A DNA stretch of 64,000 bases, from contig NZ_VWWV01000010.1 of assembly GCF_011752815.1 (NCBI RefSeq), positions 1 to 64,000 of the forward strand. Reading direction: 5' to 3'. The position numbers and the translations under genes were made by a program. This DNA is from Enterobacter sp. Cy-643. Lineage in GTDB: Bacteria > Pseudomonadota > Gammaproteobacteria > Enterobacterales > Enterobacteriaceae. Shown piece after piece: positions 32,258 through 42,114 of the stretch; position 1 is the stretch's first letter, and each line of letters starts with the position of its first letter. The notes under the pieces are model-generated. The model was given only the letters and a program-made list of their open reading frames with translations. It was not told the DNA's origin and ran no database searches.

Positions 32258-33643
32258 ATGGCAGAGAAAAAAGCAGAGCTGCAGCGCGGGCTGGAAGCTC
32301 GACACATCGAACTTATCGCCCTGGGGGGAACCATTGGTGTTGGCCTGTTTATGGGCGCCGCCAGTACCCTAAAATGGGCCGGACCGTCGGTACTGCTGGC
32401 GTACATTATTGCGGGCCTGTTCGTGTTCTTTATTATGCGTTCAATGGGAGAAATGCTGTTCCTTGAACCCGTAGCCGGGTCGTTTGCCGTCTACGCGCAC
32501 CGCTATATGAGCCCCTTTTTCGGCTATCTGACGGCCTGGTCTTACTGGTTTATGTGGATGGCGGTTGGCATCTCCGAAATTACAGCGATTGGCGTCTACG
32601 TCCAGTACTGGTTCCCGGATCTTCCTCAGTGGCTTCCCGCCATTTTTGCGGTAGGGCTTGTGGCGCTGGCAAACCTTGCGGCAGTCCGCCTTTACGGGGA
32701 AATCGAGTTCTGGTTTGCAATGATTAAAGTGACAACCATCATCGTGATGATTGTCGTTGGCCTGGGCGTTATCTTTTTCGGTTTTGGAAATCATGGTCAG
32801 GCGACTGGCTTTAGCAACCTTACGGAGCACGGTGGCTTCTTTGCCGGCGGCTGGAAAGGCTTCCTGACCGCGTTGTGTATTGTTGTTGCTTCCTATCAGG
32901 GCGTGGAGCTAATCGGTATTACCGCCGGCGAAGCGAAGAACCCGCAGGTCACCTTACGCAGTGCCGTAGGGAAAGTGCTGTGGCGTATTCTGATTTTCTA
33001 TGTGGGTGCGATTTTCGTTATCGTCACTATTTTCCCGTGGAACCAAATTGGTACTACAGGTAGCCCGTTTGTACTGACCTTTGCCAAAATAGGCATCACT
33101 GCGGCGGCAGGGATTATTAACTTTGTTGTTTTGACGGCGGCATTGTCTGGCTGTAACAGCGGTATGTACAGCTGTGGACGTATGCTGTATGCCCTGGCGA
33201 AAAATCGCCAGCTCCCGGCCAAAATGGCGAAAGTTTCCAGCAGCGGTGTGCCCGTCGTTGGGGTAGCAGTTTCTATCGGTATTTTGCTGCTCGGCTCCTG
33301 TCTGAATTACATTATTCCAAATCCACAGCGCGTTTTCGTTTACGTCTACAGTGCCAGCGTATTACCGGGCATGGTGCCGTGGTTTGTGATCCTGATTAGC
33401 CAGATTCGCTTCCGTAAGGCGCACCGTGAAGCCATTGCCAGCCACCCGTTCCGATCTATTCTATTCCCGTGGGCAAACTACCTGACTATGGCGTTCCTTG
33501 CGTGTGTGCTGGTAGGAATGGGCTTGAATGAAGATACGCGGATGTCGTTGACGGTTGGCGTCGTTTTCCTTGCTGCCGTGACGTTGGTTTATAAGGTGTT
33601 TGGCCTGAATAAGCATGCCGTTAGTGAAAAACTGAACGGATAA
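32258..33643 (+). CDS. yifK: YifK (ThrP), amino acid permease
   Basis: A 461-residue amino acid/polyamine/organocation permease with 12 expected membrane helices. The first helix has [14 protein letters not shown] and the N terminus has [13 protein letters not shown], typical of the proline-specific/aromatic permease subfamily. E. coli YifK has been reported as a threonine and serine importer. It follows the ECA operon and precedes the tRNA cluster, as in E. coli. Confidence 0.93.
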   Translation: MAEKKAELQRGLEARHIELIALGGTIGVGLFMGAASTLKWAGPSVLLAYIIAGLFVFFIMRSMGEMLFLEPVAGSFAVYAHRYMSPFFGYLTAWSYWFMWMAVGISEITAIGVYVQYWFPDLPQWLPAIFAVGLVALANLAAVRLYGEIEFWFAMIKVTTIIVMIVVGLGVIFFGFGNHGQATGFSNLTEHGGFFAGGWKGFLTALCIVVASYQGVELIGITAGEAKNPQVTLRSAVGKVLWRILIFYVGAIFVIVTIFPWNQIGTTGSPFVLTFAKIGITAAAGIINFVVLTAALSGCNSGMYSCGRMLYALAKNRQLPAKMAKVSSSGVPVVGVAVSIGILLLGSCLNYIIPNPQRVFVYVYSASVLPGMVPWFVILISQIRFRKAHREAIASHPFRSILFPWANYLTMAFLACVLVGMGLNEDTRMSLTVGVVFLAAVTLVYKVFGLNKHAVSEKLNG

Positions 33644-33757
33644 GCACCAGGATGCACAAAGCATAACCAAACGCGCAGTTTTGCGAGTATTTTATTGAAA
33701 TAAGCACTAGACAGCTGAGCACGAAGCCCGTATTATCCGACCCCGCAACGGCGCTAC

Positions 33758-33834
<77 letters not shown>

Positions 33835-33894
33835 TTTATTATAATGGCGCGAGAGCTGCGGTGGTATCATGTACCGCGTGAAAGTTTTACAGTG

Positions 33895-33970
33895 GTGGCT
33901 ATAGCTCAGTTGGTAGAGCCCTGGATTGTGATTCCAGTTGTCGTGGGTTCGAGTCCCATTAGCCACCCCA
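33895..33970 (+). tRNA. hisR: tRNA-His (anticodon GTG)
   Basis: A 76-nt gene with anticodon GTG at 33928-33930 and CCA at 33968-33970. The base at 33894 is G and can serve as the extra G-1 that histidyl-tRNA synthetase needs, left by RNase P. Confidence 0.98.
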
Positions 33971-33985
33971 TTAATTTAGATGTAT

Positions 33986-34072
33986 GCGAAGGTGGCGGAA
34001 TTGGTAGACGCGCTAGCTTCAGGTGTTAGTGTTCTTACGGACGTGAGGGTTCAAGTCCCTCTCTTCGCACCA
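33986..34072 (+). tRNA. leuT: tRNA-Leu (anticodon CAG)
   Basis: An 87-nt class II tRNA with a long variable arm, anticodon CAG at 34020-34022 and encoded CCA. Third gene of the cluster. Confidence 0.98.
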
Positions 34073-34105
34073 CACCTAAATTAATCAGCAGTAAAAGCAG
34101 TATTT

Positions 34106-34182
34106 CGGCGAGTAGCGCAGCTTGGTAGCGCAACTGGTTTGGGACCAGTGGGTCGGAGGTTCGAATCCTCTCTCGCCGACCA
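34106..34182 (+). tRNA. proM: tRNA-Pro (anticodon TGG), first copy
   Basis: A 77-nt gene with anticodon TGG at 34140-34142 and CCA at 34180-34182. It is followed by its own intrinsic terminator and then by a second identical copy 171 bp downstream. Confidence 0.98.
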
Positions 34183-34186
34183 AATT

Positions 34187-34214
34187 TTAAAAGCCCTTCT
34201 GAAGAAGGGTTTTT
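34187..34214 (+). terminator. Terminator after first tRNA-Pro
   Basis: The stem CCCTTC / GAAGGG (loop TGAA), extended by A/T pairs and followed by T residues, begins just after the first proM. It differs from the terminators after the second copy. Confidence 0.8.
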
Positions 34215-34276
34215 GCTTTCAGCCTGAAGCCTTAATAAGCTTTAATGCGTTGAACGCGGAAGTAAAAGCAGTATAT

Positions 34277-34353
34277 CGGCGAGTAGCGCAGCTTGGTAGC
34301 GCAACTGGTTTGGGACCAGTGGGTCGGAGGTTCGAATCCTCTCTCGCCGACCA
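34277..34353 (+). tRNA. proM: tRNA-Pro (anticodon TGG), second copy
   Basis: A second 77-nt tRNA-Pro gene, identical to the first, with anticodon TGG at 34311-34313. The 18 bp before it (AGTAAAAGCAGTATATCG compared with AGTAAAAGCAGTATTTCG) were duplicated too. In E. coli this cluster has a single proM. Confidence 0.97.
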
Positions 34354-34482
34354 TTTTAGAAAAGGCCAGCTTTCGAGCTGGCCTTTTTGCATCTGGATAT
34401 CAAAGAGGATGAGAATCTCCGAAGGAGGTTTGAGCCGAGCGCAGCGAGACAACGTTGCTTCAGCAACGGCCCGCAGGGGAAT
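34335..34482 (+). repeat. 148-bp tRNA-linked repeat, unit A
   Basis: The unit begins with the last 19 bases of tRNA-Pro (34335-34353) and contains a terminator hairpin, the GAGCCGAGCGCAGCGAGAC block and a GTTGC / GCAAC hairpin. Unit B follows directly with about eight mismatches in 148 positions. The design, tandem units each starting with a tRNA 3' end, is that of the rtT repeats behind E. coli tyrT. Confidence 0.9.
34360..34388 (+). terminator. Terminator after second tRNA-Pro
   Basis: The 12-bp stem AAAAGGCCAGCT / AGCTGGCCTTTT with a TTCG tetraloop and T-run starts six bases after the tRNA end and should stop most transcripts. Confidence 0.92.
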
Positions 34483-34630
34483 AATCCTCTCTCGCCGACC
34501 ATTTTAGAAAAGGCCAGCTTTCGAGCTGGCCTTTTTGCATCTGGATATCAAAGAGGATGAGAACTTCCGAAGGCGGTTTGAGCCGAGCGCAGCGAGACAA
34601 CGTTGCTTTAGCAATATCCCGCAGCGGAAT
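34483..34630 (+). repeat. 148-bp tRNA-linked repeat, unit B
   Basis: This second unit repeats unit A at an exact 148-bp offset, including the tRNA-Pro 3' end (up to GCCGACCA at 34501) and the same terminator at 34508-34536. After it, ATCTCCTCTCGC at 34631 looks like the start of a third, decayed unit. No tRNA body is attached to this copy. Confidence 0.9.
34508..34536 (+). terminator. Second copy of the tRNA-Pro terminator
   Basis: An exact repeat of the hairpin at 34360-34388, carried in repeat unit B. It would catch read-through from the first. Confidence 0.85.
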
Positions 34631-34689
34631 ATCTCCTCTCGCAAATTCCCGCGGTCGCAAACCCACTCTTGTCATTCTGCCGCTGAAAT

Positions 34690-34707
34690 TGTCGCTTAGG
34701 TGCGACA
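34690..34707 (+). promoter_or_regulatory. GlrR-type activator site 1 of glmZ
   Basis: TGTC at 34690-34693 and GACA at 34704-34707 are separated by ten bases. TGTC-N10-GACA is the site of GlrR, the response regulator that activates sigma54 promoters of glmY and glmZ in enterobacteria. Confidence 0.75.
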
Positions 34708-34721
34708 ACCGGGTGATTTTA

Positions 34722-34739
34722 TGTCTTCAAATGGAGACA
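34722..34739 (+). promoter_or_regulatory. GlrR-type activator site 2 of glmZ
   Basis: A second perfect TGTC-N10-GACA (34722-34725 and 34736-34739), 32 bp from the first, so about three helical turns apart on the same DNA face. Confidence 0.75.
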
Positions 34740-34784
34740 TTTAATCTCATGTTTTTATTTGATTTTTTTATTCAGGCCACAGTT

Positions 34785-34802
34785 TGTCTCCTGGGGGAGA
34801 CA
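34785..34802 (+). promoter_or_regulatory. GlrR-type activator site 3 of glmZ
   Basis: A third perfect TGTC-N10-GACA (34785-34788 and 34799-34802), 63 bp from site 2 (about six turns). It is about 140 bp upstream of the glmZ start, a usual distance for enhancer binding. Confidence 0.75.
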
Positions 34803-34914
34803 GTTTATTTCTGCCGGTGCAGGCCGGCGGGAAAGCCCGGGGGAGAAAGCTTTGCGGCGCTAATACTATGAAAATACTAATTTTGGTAGTTGAGTCCGTT
34901 TCTGCATGCAAACC

Positions 34915-34930
34915 TGGCATGTATTGTGCA
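34915..34930 (+). promoter_or_regulatory. Sigma54-type promoter of glmZ
   Basis: TGGCATGTATTGTGCA has the invariant GG (34916-34917) and GC (34928-34929) at 10-bp separation, placing the start at about 34941-34942. The overlapping AATAAT (34930-34935) could serve as a sigma70 -10 for the same start, the double promoter known for glmZ or glmY in related bacteria. Confidence 0.75.
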
Positions 34931-34941
34931 ATAATAAACGC

Positions 34942-35147
34942 GTAGATGCTCATTCCACTTCTTATGTTTGCCTCGGCTTCATAAACCCAGGAATGACGCA
35001 GAGCCAATTACGGTGCTTATCGTCCACCGACAGATGTCGCCCCCATGGGGTCTCATCGAACACCCTGGACATAACGTTGAGTGAAGCACCACTTAGTTGT
35101 CAAACAGACCTGTTTTAACACCTGCCTTTTGGCAGGTGTTTTTTTTT
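34942..35147 (+). ncRNA. glmZ: GlmZ small RNA
   Basis: About 206 nt, close to the 207 nt of E. coli GlmZ. Conserved stretches are GTAGATGCTCATTCC at the 5' end, GACGCAGAGCC, GTGCTTATCGTCCACCGACA and the seed region ACGTTGAGTGAAGCACC (35074-35090), which base-pairs with the glmS leader with Hfq. RapZ and RNase E cut it near the seed to shut off glmS; GlmY competes for RapZ. The terminator is a 10-bp stem AACACCTGCC / GGCAGGTGTT with a TTTT loop and T-run. It is placed before hemY as in E. coli. Confidence 0.93.
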
Positions 35148-35189
35148 GCGTGGGGAAAAGAAAAGGACGGTAGAACACCGCCCTGGGGA

Positions 35190-36386
35190 TCAGGTGTTAG
35201 AGGGTGTTTGCAGGGTGAGCAGCAGGCCGTCACGACGCATGAGAGCTGCTTCTTCAGGCTTATGTAGTTTGTCGAGAGAGTCTGCCAGCCAGGCGTAATC
35301 GTAGGCATCCGGGCGCTGTTTAATCGCCTCACGAAATGCATCACACGCCTGTTGCCATTCGCCATGTTTCATCCACAGTTGTCCGAGCGTACTCTGTAGC
35401 AGAGGGCGATCGCCCTGAGTTTTGATCTGCTGGCGCAATGCTTTCTCTAACTGTTCTGGATTACCTGACTTCAGACGCGGCATCAGCATGACCAGACGAT
35501 CGTCATACTGGCGCTTCAGTCCGTCAAGGATAATCTCCTGGGCGGTGTCGTGGTCATCACACTCAATAAGATGCTCTGCCATGGCTACCTGCAGCGTGGT
35601 CTGGTGGCGCGTTTTGCGGCTTTGGTTACGCCACCAGGTCTTGAGGCCTTCGTTACCCTGCCCGGCCATCGCCTGATCCATAAGACCGATCCACGCCTGC
35701 TGTTGCAGCGCATCGCGGTGGGCTTCATCACCAATCTGCACTTTTTCCATGGCCGGCAGAATATCCAGCAGGGAACTCCATGCGCCGGTGCGCAAGTAAG
35801 CTTGCTCAGCCAGACGAAGTACTTCAGGATGGCGCGGCGCAATTTCCAGAAGCTTATCAATGCCGTGGCGTGCGGCATGGTTTTCATTGCGGGCAAGCTG
35901 CAGGCGAACGCGAGTGATTTCGACCGGGAGCTGATCGTTATCCGCCAGTTCGGCTGCGCGCTCTAAATGCTGGTTCGCACGAATTTCATCGCCACGCTGC
36001 TGTGCCGCTTCGGCGGCCAGTAAGTAGTTGACCACGGGCTGTTCGGCGTGATCGGCATTCTTACTCATCAGCTTCTCGACCTGCTGATAATCGCCTTCAG
36101 CCAGTTTCAGCAACGCGGCTTTGGTTTGCTTACGGGCGCGGCTGCGCTTGCGACCCAGGAACCACCCACGGGTACGGGCGCCGGTACGGAAAATGCGACG
36201 CAATACCCATTCAATGGCAAACAACACCACCATCGTCAGGATCAGAATAATAACTAACCCGGTTACGCTGGTTTCAACGTTGTAGTTATCGGTCTGGATT
36301 AAAACATAGCCCTGATGGCCTGCCAGCATTGGGCCCAGCACGATACCGGCAATCAACAGCAGGAAGAGCAATAAGACTTTAATCAT
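35190..36386 (-). CDS. hemY: HemY, TPR membrane protein of the hem operon
   Basis: A 398-residue inner-membrane protein with two N-terminal helices (about 1-20 and 41-64) and tetratricopeptide-like helices beyond. It is cotranscribed with hemCDX in enterobacteria; it is not the protoporphyrinogen oxidase that bears the same name in Gram-positive bacteria. The exact function is unresolved, with proposals in late heme assembly. Two bases separate it from hemX. Confidence 0.95.
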   Translation of the reverse strand: MIKVLLLFLLLIAGIVLGPMLAGHQGYVLIQTDNYNVETSVTGLVIILILTMVVLFAIEWVLRRIFRTGARTRGWFLGRKRSRARKQTKAALLKLAEGDYQQVEKLMSKNADHAEQPVVNYLLAAEAAQQRGDEIRANQHLERAAELADNDQLPVEITRVRLQLARNENHAARHGIDKLLEIAPRHPEVLRLAEQAYLRTGAWSSLLDILPAMEKVQIGDEAHRDALQQQAWIGLMDQAMAGQGNEGLKTWWRNQSRKTRHQTTLQVAMAEHLIECDDHDTAQEIILDGLKRQYDDRLVMLMPRLKSGNPEQLEKALRQQIKTQGDRPLLQSTLGQLWMKHGEWQQACDAFREAIKQRPDAYDYAWLADSLDKLHKPEEAALMRRDGLLLTLQTPSNT

Positions 36387-36388
36387 AC

Positions 36389-37573
36389 TTATTCCCCCTG
36401 GCTTACGGCAGGAGCCGGCTGAGTCGGTGCCGCTTCTGGCTGTGCGTTATTGGCTACAGGATTTGCCGGCTGGGTAAGCAAATTGCGAACCCGGGTTTGC
36501 ATCAGCTTTTCAAGCAGCGCCTGGCTTTGCAGCGATTGCGGAATATCCATATGAATACTTTGCTGACTCAGGCCGTCAAGCTCCTCAAGGAACGCTTTGG
36601 TGGCGGAATCATTGGTGTCGTAATAGGCGCGAACCCATGTCGAAACGTTATCCAGCGCCTGCTTGTAAGTATCTTCCTGATGGCGTGGCACCGCCTGTGC
36701 GGCAACCAGCAGGCGGGAGCGGATATTTTCGCGCAGGTAGATATCCTGATTCGGCGCCAGCAGCGGAACGGCGGTTTCATCGCGGCGGCGGATAGTAATA
36801 AAACTATCCATAAAACTGTGCCAGCTCTTCACCAGGTTCTGGCGCCATTCGGTGATGGTGCCCGACAGCTCGCTGCTGTCAGAGTCCATCGGGGATTCAT
36901 CGCTGTCGTTGTCGGCCAGACGCAGGTTGTCCAGGCCGTTAGAGAGCTGATTCAGCTTGAGAATGATCCCGTCGTAGTCGACCTGGGTGATTGTCGACAG
37001 CGTTGAAATATCGTCGGTCAGCGCGCGGCGAGCGGTTATCAGACTTGGATCGTTCATATCCGCCAGGCTGGCATCAGCGCTTTTCAATAGCGCGGCGGCC
37101 GTTGTGACGTCCTGATCGCTCCACAGTTTGCGGCCTGCCAGCTTAACAAGGAAATCGGCCTGTGCCAGCAGCCAGGTTTTGGCGTCGCTGCCGGAAATCG
37201 TCGCGACTTTTTGCTGCACTTCGTCCAGATGACGGGCCAGCGCAGCCTGCTGTTTGTTCGCGTCGCTAAGTGCGGTCGTCTGCTGTTTTAGCGCCGCTTC
37301 AAATTCGCTTTTTTGTTCTTCTTGCTGTTTTTGCAGGTCAATCAGCTGATTTGCCAGCGCATCGCTGGTGGCCGTCTGAGTAGATGCCTGGTGCTTACCA
37401 TAGCTATAAAGTCCGCCACCTAATGCCAGGGCGATGGCGATCGCAATTGCTCCCAGCGCAATACCCGCAATGCCAGAACGATTTTTCTTCGTCATGGGCT
37501 CAGAGTGTGATGGCGTCTCCGCCGAGGGTGTCGTTTCCTCAACTATGGCGGAGGAAGTATTTTGTTCCGTCAT
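36389..37573 (-). CDS. hemX: HemX, membrane protein of the hem operon
   Basis: A 394-residue protein with a polar N-terminal tail, one membrane helix (about 34-54), a Gln-rich coiled-coil (about 70-125) and a large C-terminal domain. It was once called uroporphyrinogen III C-methyltransferase, but no such methyltransferase motif is visible. It is the third gene of hemCDXY, 18 bp after hemD. Confidence 0.95.
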   Translation of the reverse strand: MTEQNTSSAIVEETTPSAETPSHSEPMTKKNRSGIAGIALGAIAIAIALALGGGLYSYGKHQASTQTATSDALANQLIDLQKQQEEQKSEFEAALKQQTTALSDANKQQAALARHLDEVQQKVATISGSDAKTWLLAQADFLVKLAGRKLWSDQDVTTAAALLKSADASLADMNDPSLITARRALTDDISTLSTITQVDYDGIILKLNQLSNGLDNLRLADNDSDESPMDSDSSELSGTITEWRQNLVKSWHSFMDSFITIRRRDETAVPLLAPNQDIYLRENIRSRLLVAAQAVPRHQEDTYKQALDNVSTWVRAYYDTNDSATKAFLEELDGLSQQSIHMDIPQSLQSQALLEKLMQTRVRNLLTQPANPVANNAQPEAAPTQPAPAVSQGE

Positions 37574-37591
37574 TGTGGCGTCCTGTTATTG

Positions 37592-38338
37592 TTAGGTGTG
37601 TTGTAACGCACGAAGCAGCGCGTCATTGTCCGCAGTCGCGGCGACCCGAATATTCTGCCAACCCAATGCCCTGGCAAGGCTTGCCAAACGCTCGCTGACA
37701 ACCAGCAACTGACAACGAAGCAACCAGTTCTCGCGATACCAGTCAGGCGTCAGCGTATAAAGCTGCTGTAGCATTTCGCCGCTGGTCACGACCAGCGTTG
37801 AGATCCCCCGGGCGTGCCAACGGTGGGCTTCTTCTGTTCCATCGTAAATAATAGCGCTTCGCTGATAGCACTCACAGAAACTGACGTCGGCTCCTCGCGC
37901 TTCAAGCGTTTCGCCCAACAGTTCGCGTCCGCCATTACCACGTAAAATCAATGCGCGCTTACCAGCAACATTTTGTAATTCCGGTAATTGTAGCAAGATT
38001 TCGCTGGTTTCCCGATCTTGTGGATAGCGAATCGGAATATGGCTGACGGTATGAAAAGCCAGTGCGGTAGTCCTGCCGATAGCGAACCAGCTGAGATTGT
38101 CCGGCCACGGGATGCCGTTCCGGCGCAGAAGTGGGGCGGCATAGTCTATGACGTGCTGTGAGAGGACAAAGACCAGATCGCCTGGCGCAAGCGCCGTAAG
38201 CCGGGCTGGAAGCTGCGATAGCTGCAGACCGGGCGAGAACTCGATAAGCGGGAAGCTGTAAGCCACCTGCCCGAGTGCGCGCAGTCGGCTCACTAACGCT
38301 TCCCCGGCTGGGGAGGGGCGGGTGACGAGGATCGTCAT
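37592..38338 (-). CDS. hemD: Uroporphyrinogen-III synthase
   Basis: A 248-residue enzyme that closes hydroxymethylbilane with inversion of ring D to give uroporphyrinogen III, precursor of heme, siroheme and B12. It begins [17 protein letters not shown] and has the conserved [17 protein letters not shown] and [10 protein letters not shown] segments. The start overlaps the hemC stop by four bases, so translation is coupled. Confidence 0.96.
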   Translation of the reverse strand: MTILVTRPSPAGEALVSRLRALGQVAYSFPLIEFSPGLQLSQLPARLTALAPGDLVFVLSQHVIDYAAPLLRRNGIPWPDNLSWFAIGRTTALAFHTVSHIPIRYPQDRETSEILLQLPELQNVAGKRALILRGNGGRELLGETLEARGADVSFCECYQRSAIIYDGTEEAHRWHARGISTLVVTSGEMLQQLYTLTPDWYRENWLLRCQLLVVSERLASLARALGWQNIRVAATADNDALLRALQHT

Positions 38339-39276
38339 GCGGGAGCGTCTCCATCATAAACGTCGGCAAGTATTTCTCTGGCGCCGTTATTCAACAGCTC
38401 TTCGGCCAGAGATATCCCCATGGCCACGGCATCTTCCGGCTTACCTCGACGTTCACCACGTACCATGATGGAGCCGTCCGGTGCGCCCACTAATGCACGT
38501 AGCCAAAGCTCGTTATCTTTCAGCTCGGCATAGCTGCCGATCGGCACCTGACAGCCGCCTTCAAGGCGCATATTCATCGCACGTTCGGCGCTAACGCGAA
38601 CGGCGGTTTCATGGTGATTCAGCGGTGCCAGCAGCGCTTTGGTGCGTTCATCGTCCAGACGACATTCGATGCCGACGGCACCCTGGCCGACCGCGGGTAA
38701 AGACACTTCCGGCGGCAGGGCGTAGCGAATGCGATCCTGCATCTCAAGGCGATTTAGCCCGGCGACGGCAAGAATAATGGCATCGTATTCGCCTTTATCC
38801 AGTTTACCGAGGCGGGTACCAAGATTGCCGCGCAGGGAGCGAATCACCAGATCTGGACGCTGCTCGGCTATCTGACACTGACGGCGCAGGCTTGAGGTGC
38901 CCACAATGCTGCCGGCGGGTAACTCATCCAGCGTTTGATAATGATTGGAAACAAAAGCGTCGCGGGGATCGTCGCGCTCGCAGATGGTGACCAATCCCAG
39001 ACCTTCAGGGAATGCCACCGGCACATCTTTCAGGGAATGGACGGCGATGTCCGCGCGCCCGTCCAGCATTGCCAGCTCCAGCTCTTTAACGAACAATCCT
39101 TTCCCGCCGACTTTGGCAAGCGGCGTATCCAGCAAGACATCGCCGCGGGTGACCATGGGCACCAGCTCAACGGTGAGCTGCGGGTGAAAAGCTTCAAGAC
39201 GTTGCTTAACATAATGTGCTTGCCAGAGTGCAAGGGGACTTTGGCGAGTGGCAATTCTGAGTATATTGTCTAACAT
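38335..39276 (-). CDS. hemC: Porphobilinogen deaminase
   Basis: A 313-residue hydroxymethylbilane synthase that joins four porphobilinogen units on a dipyrromethane cofactor. The cofactor cysteine is in [16 protein letters not shown]; the active-site segments [17 protein letters not shown] and [12 protein letters not shown] are intact. It is the first gene of hemCDXY and is divergent from cyaA. Confidence 0.97.
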   Translation of the reverse strand: MLDNILRIATRQSPLALWQAHYVKQRLEAFHPQLTVELVPMVTRGDVLLDTPLAKVGGKGLFVKELELAMLDGRADIAVHSLKDVPVAFPEGLGLVTICERDDPRDAFVSNHYQTLDELPAGSIVGTSSLRRQCQIAEQRPDLVIRSLRGNLGTRLGKLDKGEYDAIILAVAGLNRLEMQDRIRYALPPEVSLPAVGQGAVGIECRLDDERTKALLAPLNHHETAVRVSAERAMNMRLEGGCQVPIGSYAELKDNELWLRALVGAPDGSIMVRGERRGKPEDAVAMGISLAEELLNNGAREILADVYDGDAPA

Positions 39277-39449
39277 GCTTGTTACCGTAATTATCGTCCA
39301 CCGACCATCCTACCACTCTTAGCGGAAGGCTGTCAGGTTCGGCGGTTTTTCCGGCAACAGAGGGACGTGATTCGTATTATGGAAGAAACAGCCTGTGGCC
39401 AGGGCATCTACCACTTTGGTAGCGCATCTTTCTTTACGGTCAACAGGCA

Positions 39450-39471
39450 AGGTGTTAAATTGATCACGTTT
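39450..39471. promoter_or_regulatory. CRP site in the cyaA promoter
   Basis: TGTTA at 39453-39457 and TCACG at 39464-39468, six bases apart, form a CRP site centred 104 bp before the cyaA start. The text AAGGTGTTAAATTGATCACG matches the known E. coli cyaA P2 site as I recall it, where CRP-cAMP represses. The hemC-cyaA gap (39277-39564) also carries the hemC promoter. Confidence 0.75.
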
Positions 39472-39564
39472 CCAGCAATTGCTGTCCCGATCGTTTATAA
39501 TAACGGGGACAACAACCAGGAAACGGGTTTTTTTCGTAATACTGAAACCATCAGGCGATACGTC

Positions 39565-42114
39565 TTGTACCTCTATATTGAGACACTTAAACAGAGACTG
39601 GATGCCATCAACCAACTGCGCGTAGATCGTGCGCTTGCTGCTATGGGGCCTGCCTTCCAACAGGTCTACAGTCTACTGCCAACGTTATTACATTATCATC
39701 ACCCGCTGATGCCGGGTTACCTTGACGGTAACGTTCCCCGCGGCATTTGCCTCTACACGCCTGATGAAACCCAACGCCATTACCTGGACGAGCTTGAACT
39801 GCAGCGCGGCATGCCGCCTCAGGAGACGCCTGCGGGCGAACTGCCGATCACCGGCCTCTATTCTATGGGCAGCACCTCCTCCGTGGGGCAGAGCTGCTCT
39901 TCTGACCTGGATATCTGGGTTTGCCACCAGGCCTGGCTCGATAACGACGAGCGCCAGCTGCTGCAGCGGAAATGCAGTCTGCTGGAAAGCTGGGCGGCTT
40001 CCCTCGGCGTTGAGGTCAGTTTCTTCCTTATTGATGAGAACCGCTTCCGCCACAACGAAAGCGGCAGCCTGGGCGGTGAAGACTGTGGTTCTACCCAGCA
40101 CATCCTGCTGCTGGACGAATTTTATCGCACAGCGGTACGTCTGGCCGGGAAGCGCATTCTGTGGAACATGGTGCCGGGCGATGAAGAAGAGCATTACGAC
40201 GATTACGTGATGAGCCTCTATGCGCAGGGTGTCCTGACGCCTAACGAATGGCTGGATCTCGGCGGTTTAAGCTCGCTGTCTGCGGAAGAGTACTTTGGTG
40301 CCAGCCTGTGGCAGCTCTATAAAAGCATCGACTCGCCGTATAAAGCCGTGCTGAAAACGCTGCTGCTGGAAGCCTATTCCTGGGAATATCCGAACACGCG
40401 TCTGCTGGCAAAAGACATTAAACAGCGCCTGCACGACGGCGAAATTGTCTCCTTTGGCCTCGATCCGTACTGCATGATGCTGGAACGCGTTACCGAGTAC
40501 CTGACGCAAATCGAAGATCATGCGCGTCTGGACCTGGTTCGCCGCTGTTTCTATCTGAAAGTTTGCGAAAAACTATCACGCGAGCGAGCCTGTGTTGGCT
40601 GGCGCCGTGAAGTACTTAGTCAATTGGTGAAGAGCTGGGGTTGGGACGAAGCGCGTCTGGCGATGCTGGACAACCGCGCAAACTGGAAAATCGACCAGGT
40701 CCGCGAAGCGCACAACGAACTGCTCGACGCGATGATGCAAAGCTACCGTAATCTGATCCGCTTTGCGCGCCGCAATAACCTTAGCGTTTCCGCCAGCCCG
40801 CAGGACATCGGCGTATTAACGCGTAAGCTGTATGCTGCGTTTGAGGCGCTGCCGGGCAAAGTGACGCTGGTAAACCCGCAGATTTCCCCGGACCTCTCCG
40901 AACCGAACCTGACCTTTATCCATGTGCCGCTTGGCCGTGCGAACCGCTCTGGTTGGTATCTTTACAACCGCGCGCCGAACATGGACTCCATTGTCAGCCA
41001 TCAACCGCTGGAATATAACCGTTATCTTAATAAGCTGGTGGCGTGGGCCTACTTTAATGGCCTGCTGACCTCGCGTACCCGCCTGTTTATTAAGGGCAAC
41101 GGTATTTGTGATTTGCCGAAGCTGCAGGAGATGGTGGCCGATGTCTCCCATCACTTCCCGCTGCGGCTCCCGGCGCCGACGCCAAAAGCGTTGTATAGCC
41201 CGTGTGAGATTCGCCATCTGGCAATTATCGTCAACCTTGAATACGATCCGACGGCCGCCTTCCGCAATCAGGTTGTGCATTTCGACTTCCGTAAACTGGA
41301 TGTGTTCAGCTTCGGCGAGCAGCAGCAGTGCCTGATTGGCAGCGTTGACCTGCTGTATCGCAACTCGTGGAACGAAGTGCGTACCCTGCACTTTAACGGC
41401 GAGCAGGCGATGATCGAGGCATTAAAAACCATTCTCGGGAAAATGCACCAGGACGCCGCGCCGCCGGATAGCGTCGAAGTCTTCTGCTACAGCCAGCATC
41501 TGCGTGGCCTGATCCGCACTCGCGTGCAGCAGCTGGTGTCTGAATGCATTGAATTCCGCCTTTCCAGCACGCGCCAGGAGCCGGGCCGCTTTAAAGCGCT
41601 GCGCGTCTCCGGGCAGACATGGGGCCTGTTCTTCGAGCGCCTGAATGTCTCGGTACAAAAACTGGAAAACGCCGTTGAGTTTTATGGTGCCATCTCGCAC
41701 AACAAGCTGCATGGCCTGTCGGTGCAGGTTGGTACCAACCAGGTACAGTTGCCGGCGGTGGTGGATGGCTTTGCCAGTGAAGGGATTATTCAGTTCTTCT
41801 TTGAAGAAGCCAGTGAAGACCAGGGCTTCAACATCTATATCCTGGATGAAAGCAACCGGGCGGAAGTTTATCATCATTGCGAAGGCAGCAAAGAAGAGCT
41901 GGTGCGCGACGTCAGCCGCTTCTACTCCTCGTCCCACGATCGTTTTACCTACGGCTCAAGCTTCATCAACTTCAACCTTCCGCAGTTCTATCAGATTGTG
42001 AAAACGGAAGGGCGGGTGCAGGTCATTCCGTTCCGCACCCAGTCAATCACACCAGCCGCGCCGGTTAATCAGGACGATAACTCAGCGCCGCTGCTGCAGC
42101 AGTACCAGCCGTAA
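39565..42114 (+). CDS. cyaA: Adenylate cyclase, class I
   Basis: An 849-residue class I cyclase making cAMP from ATP. The catalytic part is N-terminal, with Ser103, Asp114, Asp116 and Trp118 in the [19 protein letters not shown] segment; the C-terminal half is the regulatory part that senses glucose through EIIA-Glc. The start is TTG at 39565 ([10 protein letters not shown]), as in E. coli, which keeps translation low. An open frame extends 66 codons upstream through the promoter and is not coding. Confidence 0.96.
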   Translation: MYLYIETLKQRLDAINQLRVDRALAAMGPAFQQVYSLLPTLLHYHHPLMPGYLDGNVPRGICLYTPDETQRHYLDELELQRGMPPQETPAGELPITGLYSMGSTSSVGQSCSSDLDIWVCHQAWLDNDERQLLQRKCSLLESWAASLGVEVSFFLIDENRFRHNESGSLGGEDCGSTQHILLLDEFYRTAVRLAGKRILWNMVPGDEEEHYDDYVMSLYAQGVLTPNEWLDLGGLSSLSAEEYFGASLWQLYKSIDSPYKAVLKTLLLEAYSWEYPNTRLLAKDIKQRLHDGEIVSFGLDPYCMMLERVTEYLTQIEDHARLDLVRRCFYLKVCEKLSRERACVGWRREVLSQLVKSWGWDEARLAMLDNRANWKIDQVREAHNELLDAMMQSYRNLIRFARRNNLSVSASPQDIGVLTRKLYAAFEALPGKVTLVNPQISPDLSEPNLTFIHVPLGRANRSGWYLYNRAPNMDSIVSHQPLEYNRYLNKLVAWAYFNGLLTSRTRLFIKGNGICDLPKLQEMVADVSHHFPLRLPAPTPKALYSPCEIRHLAIIVNLEYDPTAAFRNQVVHFDFRKLDVFSFGEQQQCLIGSVDLLYRNSWNEVRTLHFNGEQAMIEALKTILGKMHQDAAPPDSVEVFCYSQHLRGLIRTRVQQLVSECIEFRLSSTRQEPGRFKALRVSGQTWGLFFERLNVSVQKLENAVEFYGAISHNKLHGLSVQVGTNQVQLPAVVDGFASEGIIQFFFEEASEDQGFNIYILDESNRAEVYHHCEGSKEELVRDVSRFYSSSHDRFTYGSSFINFNLPQFYQIVKTEGRVQVIPFRTQSITPAAPVNQDDNSAPLLQQYQP

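Noticed and set aside
34335-34640. CRISPR-like or insertion-sequence repeat
   Set aside because: There are only two long units with a 148-bp period, no spacers, no transposase and no target duplications; the tRNA-linked repeat explanation fits.
34139-34708. Several open frames of 60-120 codons across the proM copies and repeats
   Set aside because: They are generated by duplicated tRNA sequence and repeats, lack ribosome binding sites, and their peptides only restate tRNA text.
39367-39564. 66-codon in-frame extension of cyaA
   Set aside because: It runs through the CRP site and promoter, is not conserved in CyaA, and the known TTG start gives the correct length.
40816-41391. Antisense frames of 100-230 codons over cyaA, xerC, rho and recQ
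   Set aside because: They are shadow frames opposite well-supported core genes with G+C-rich third positions.
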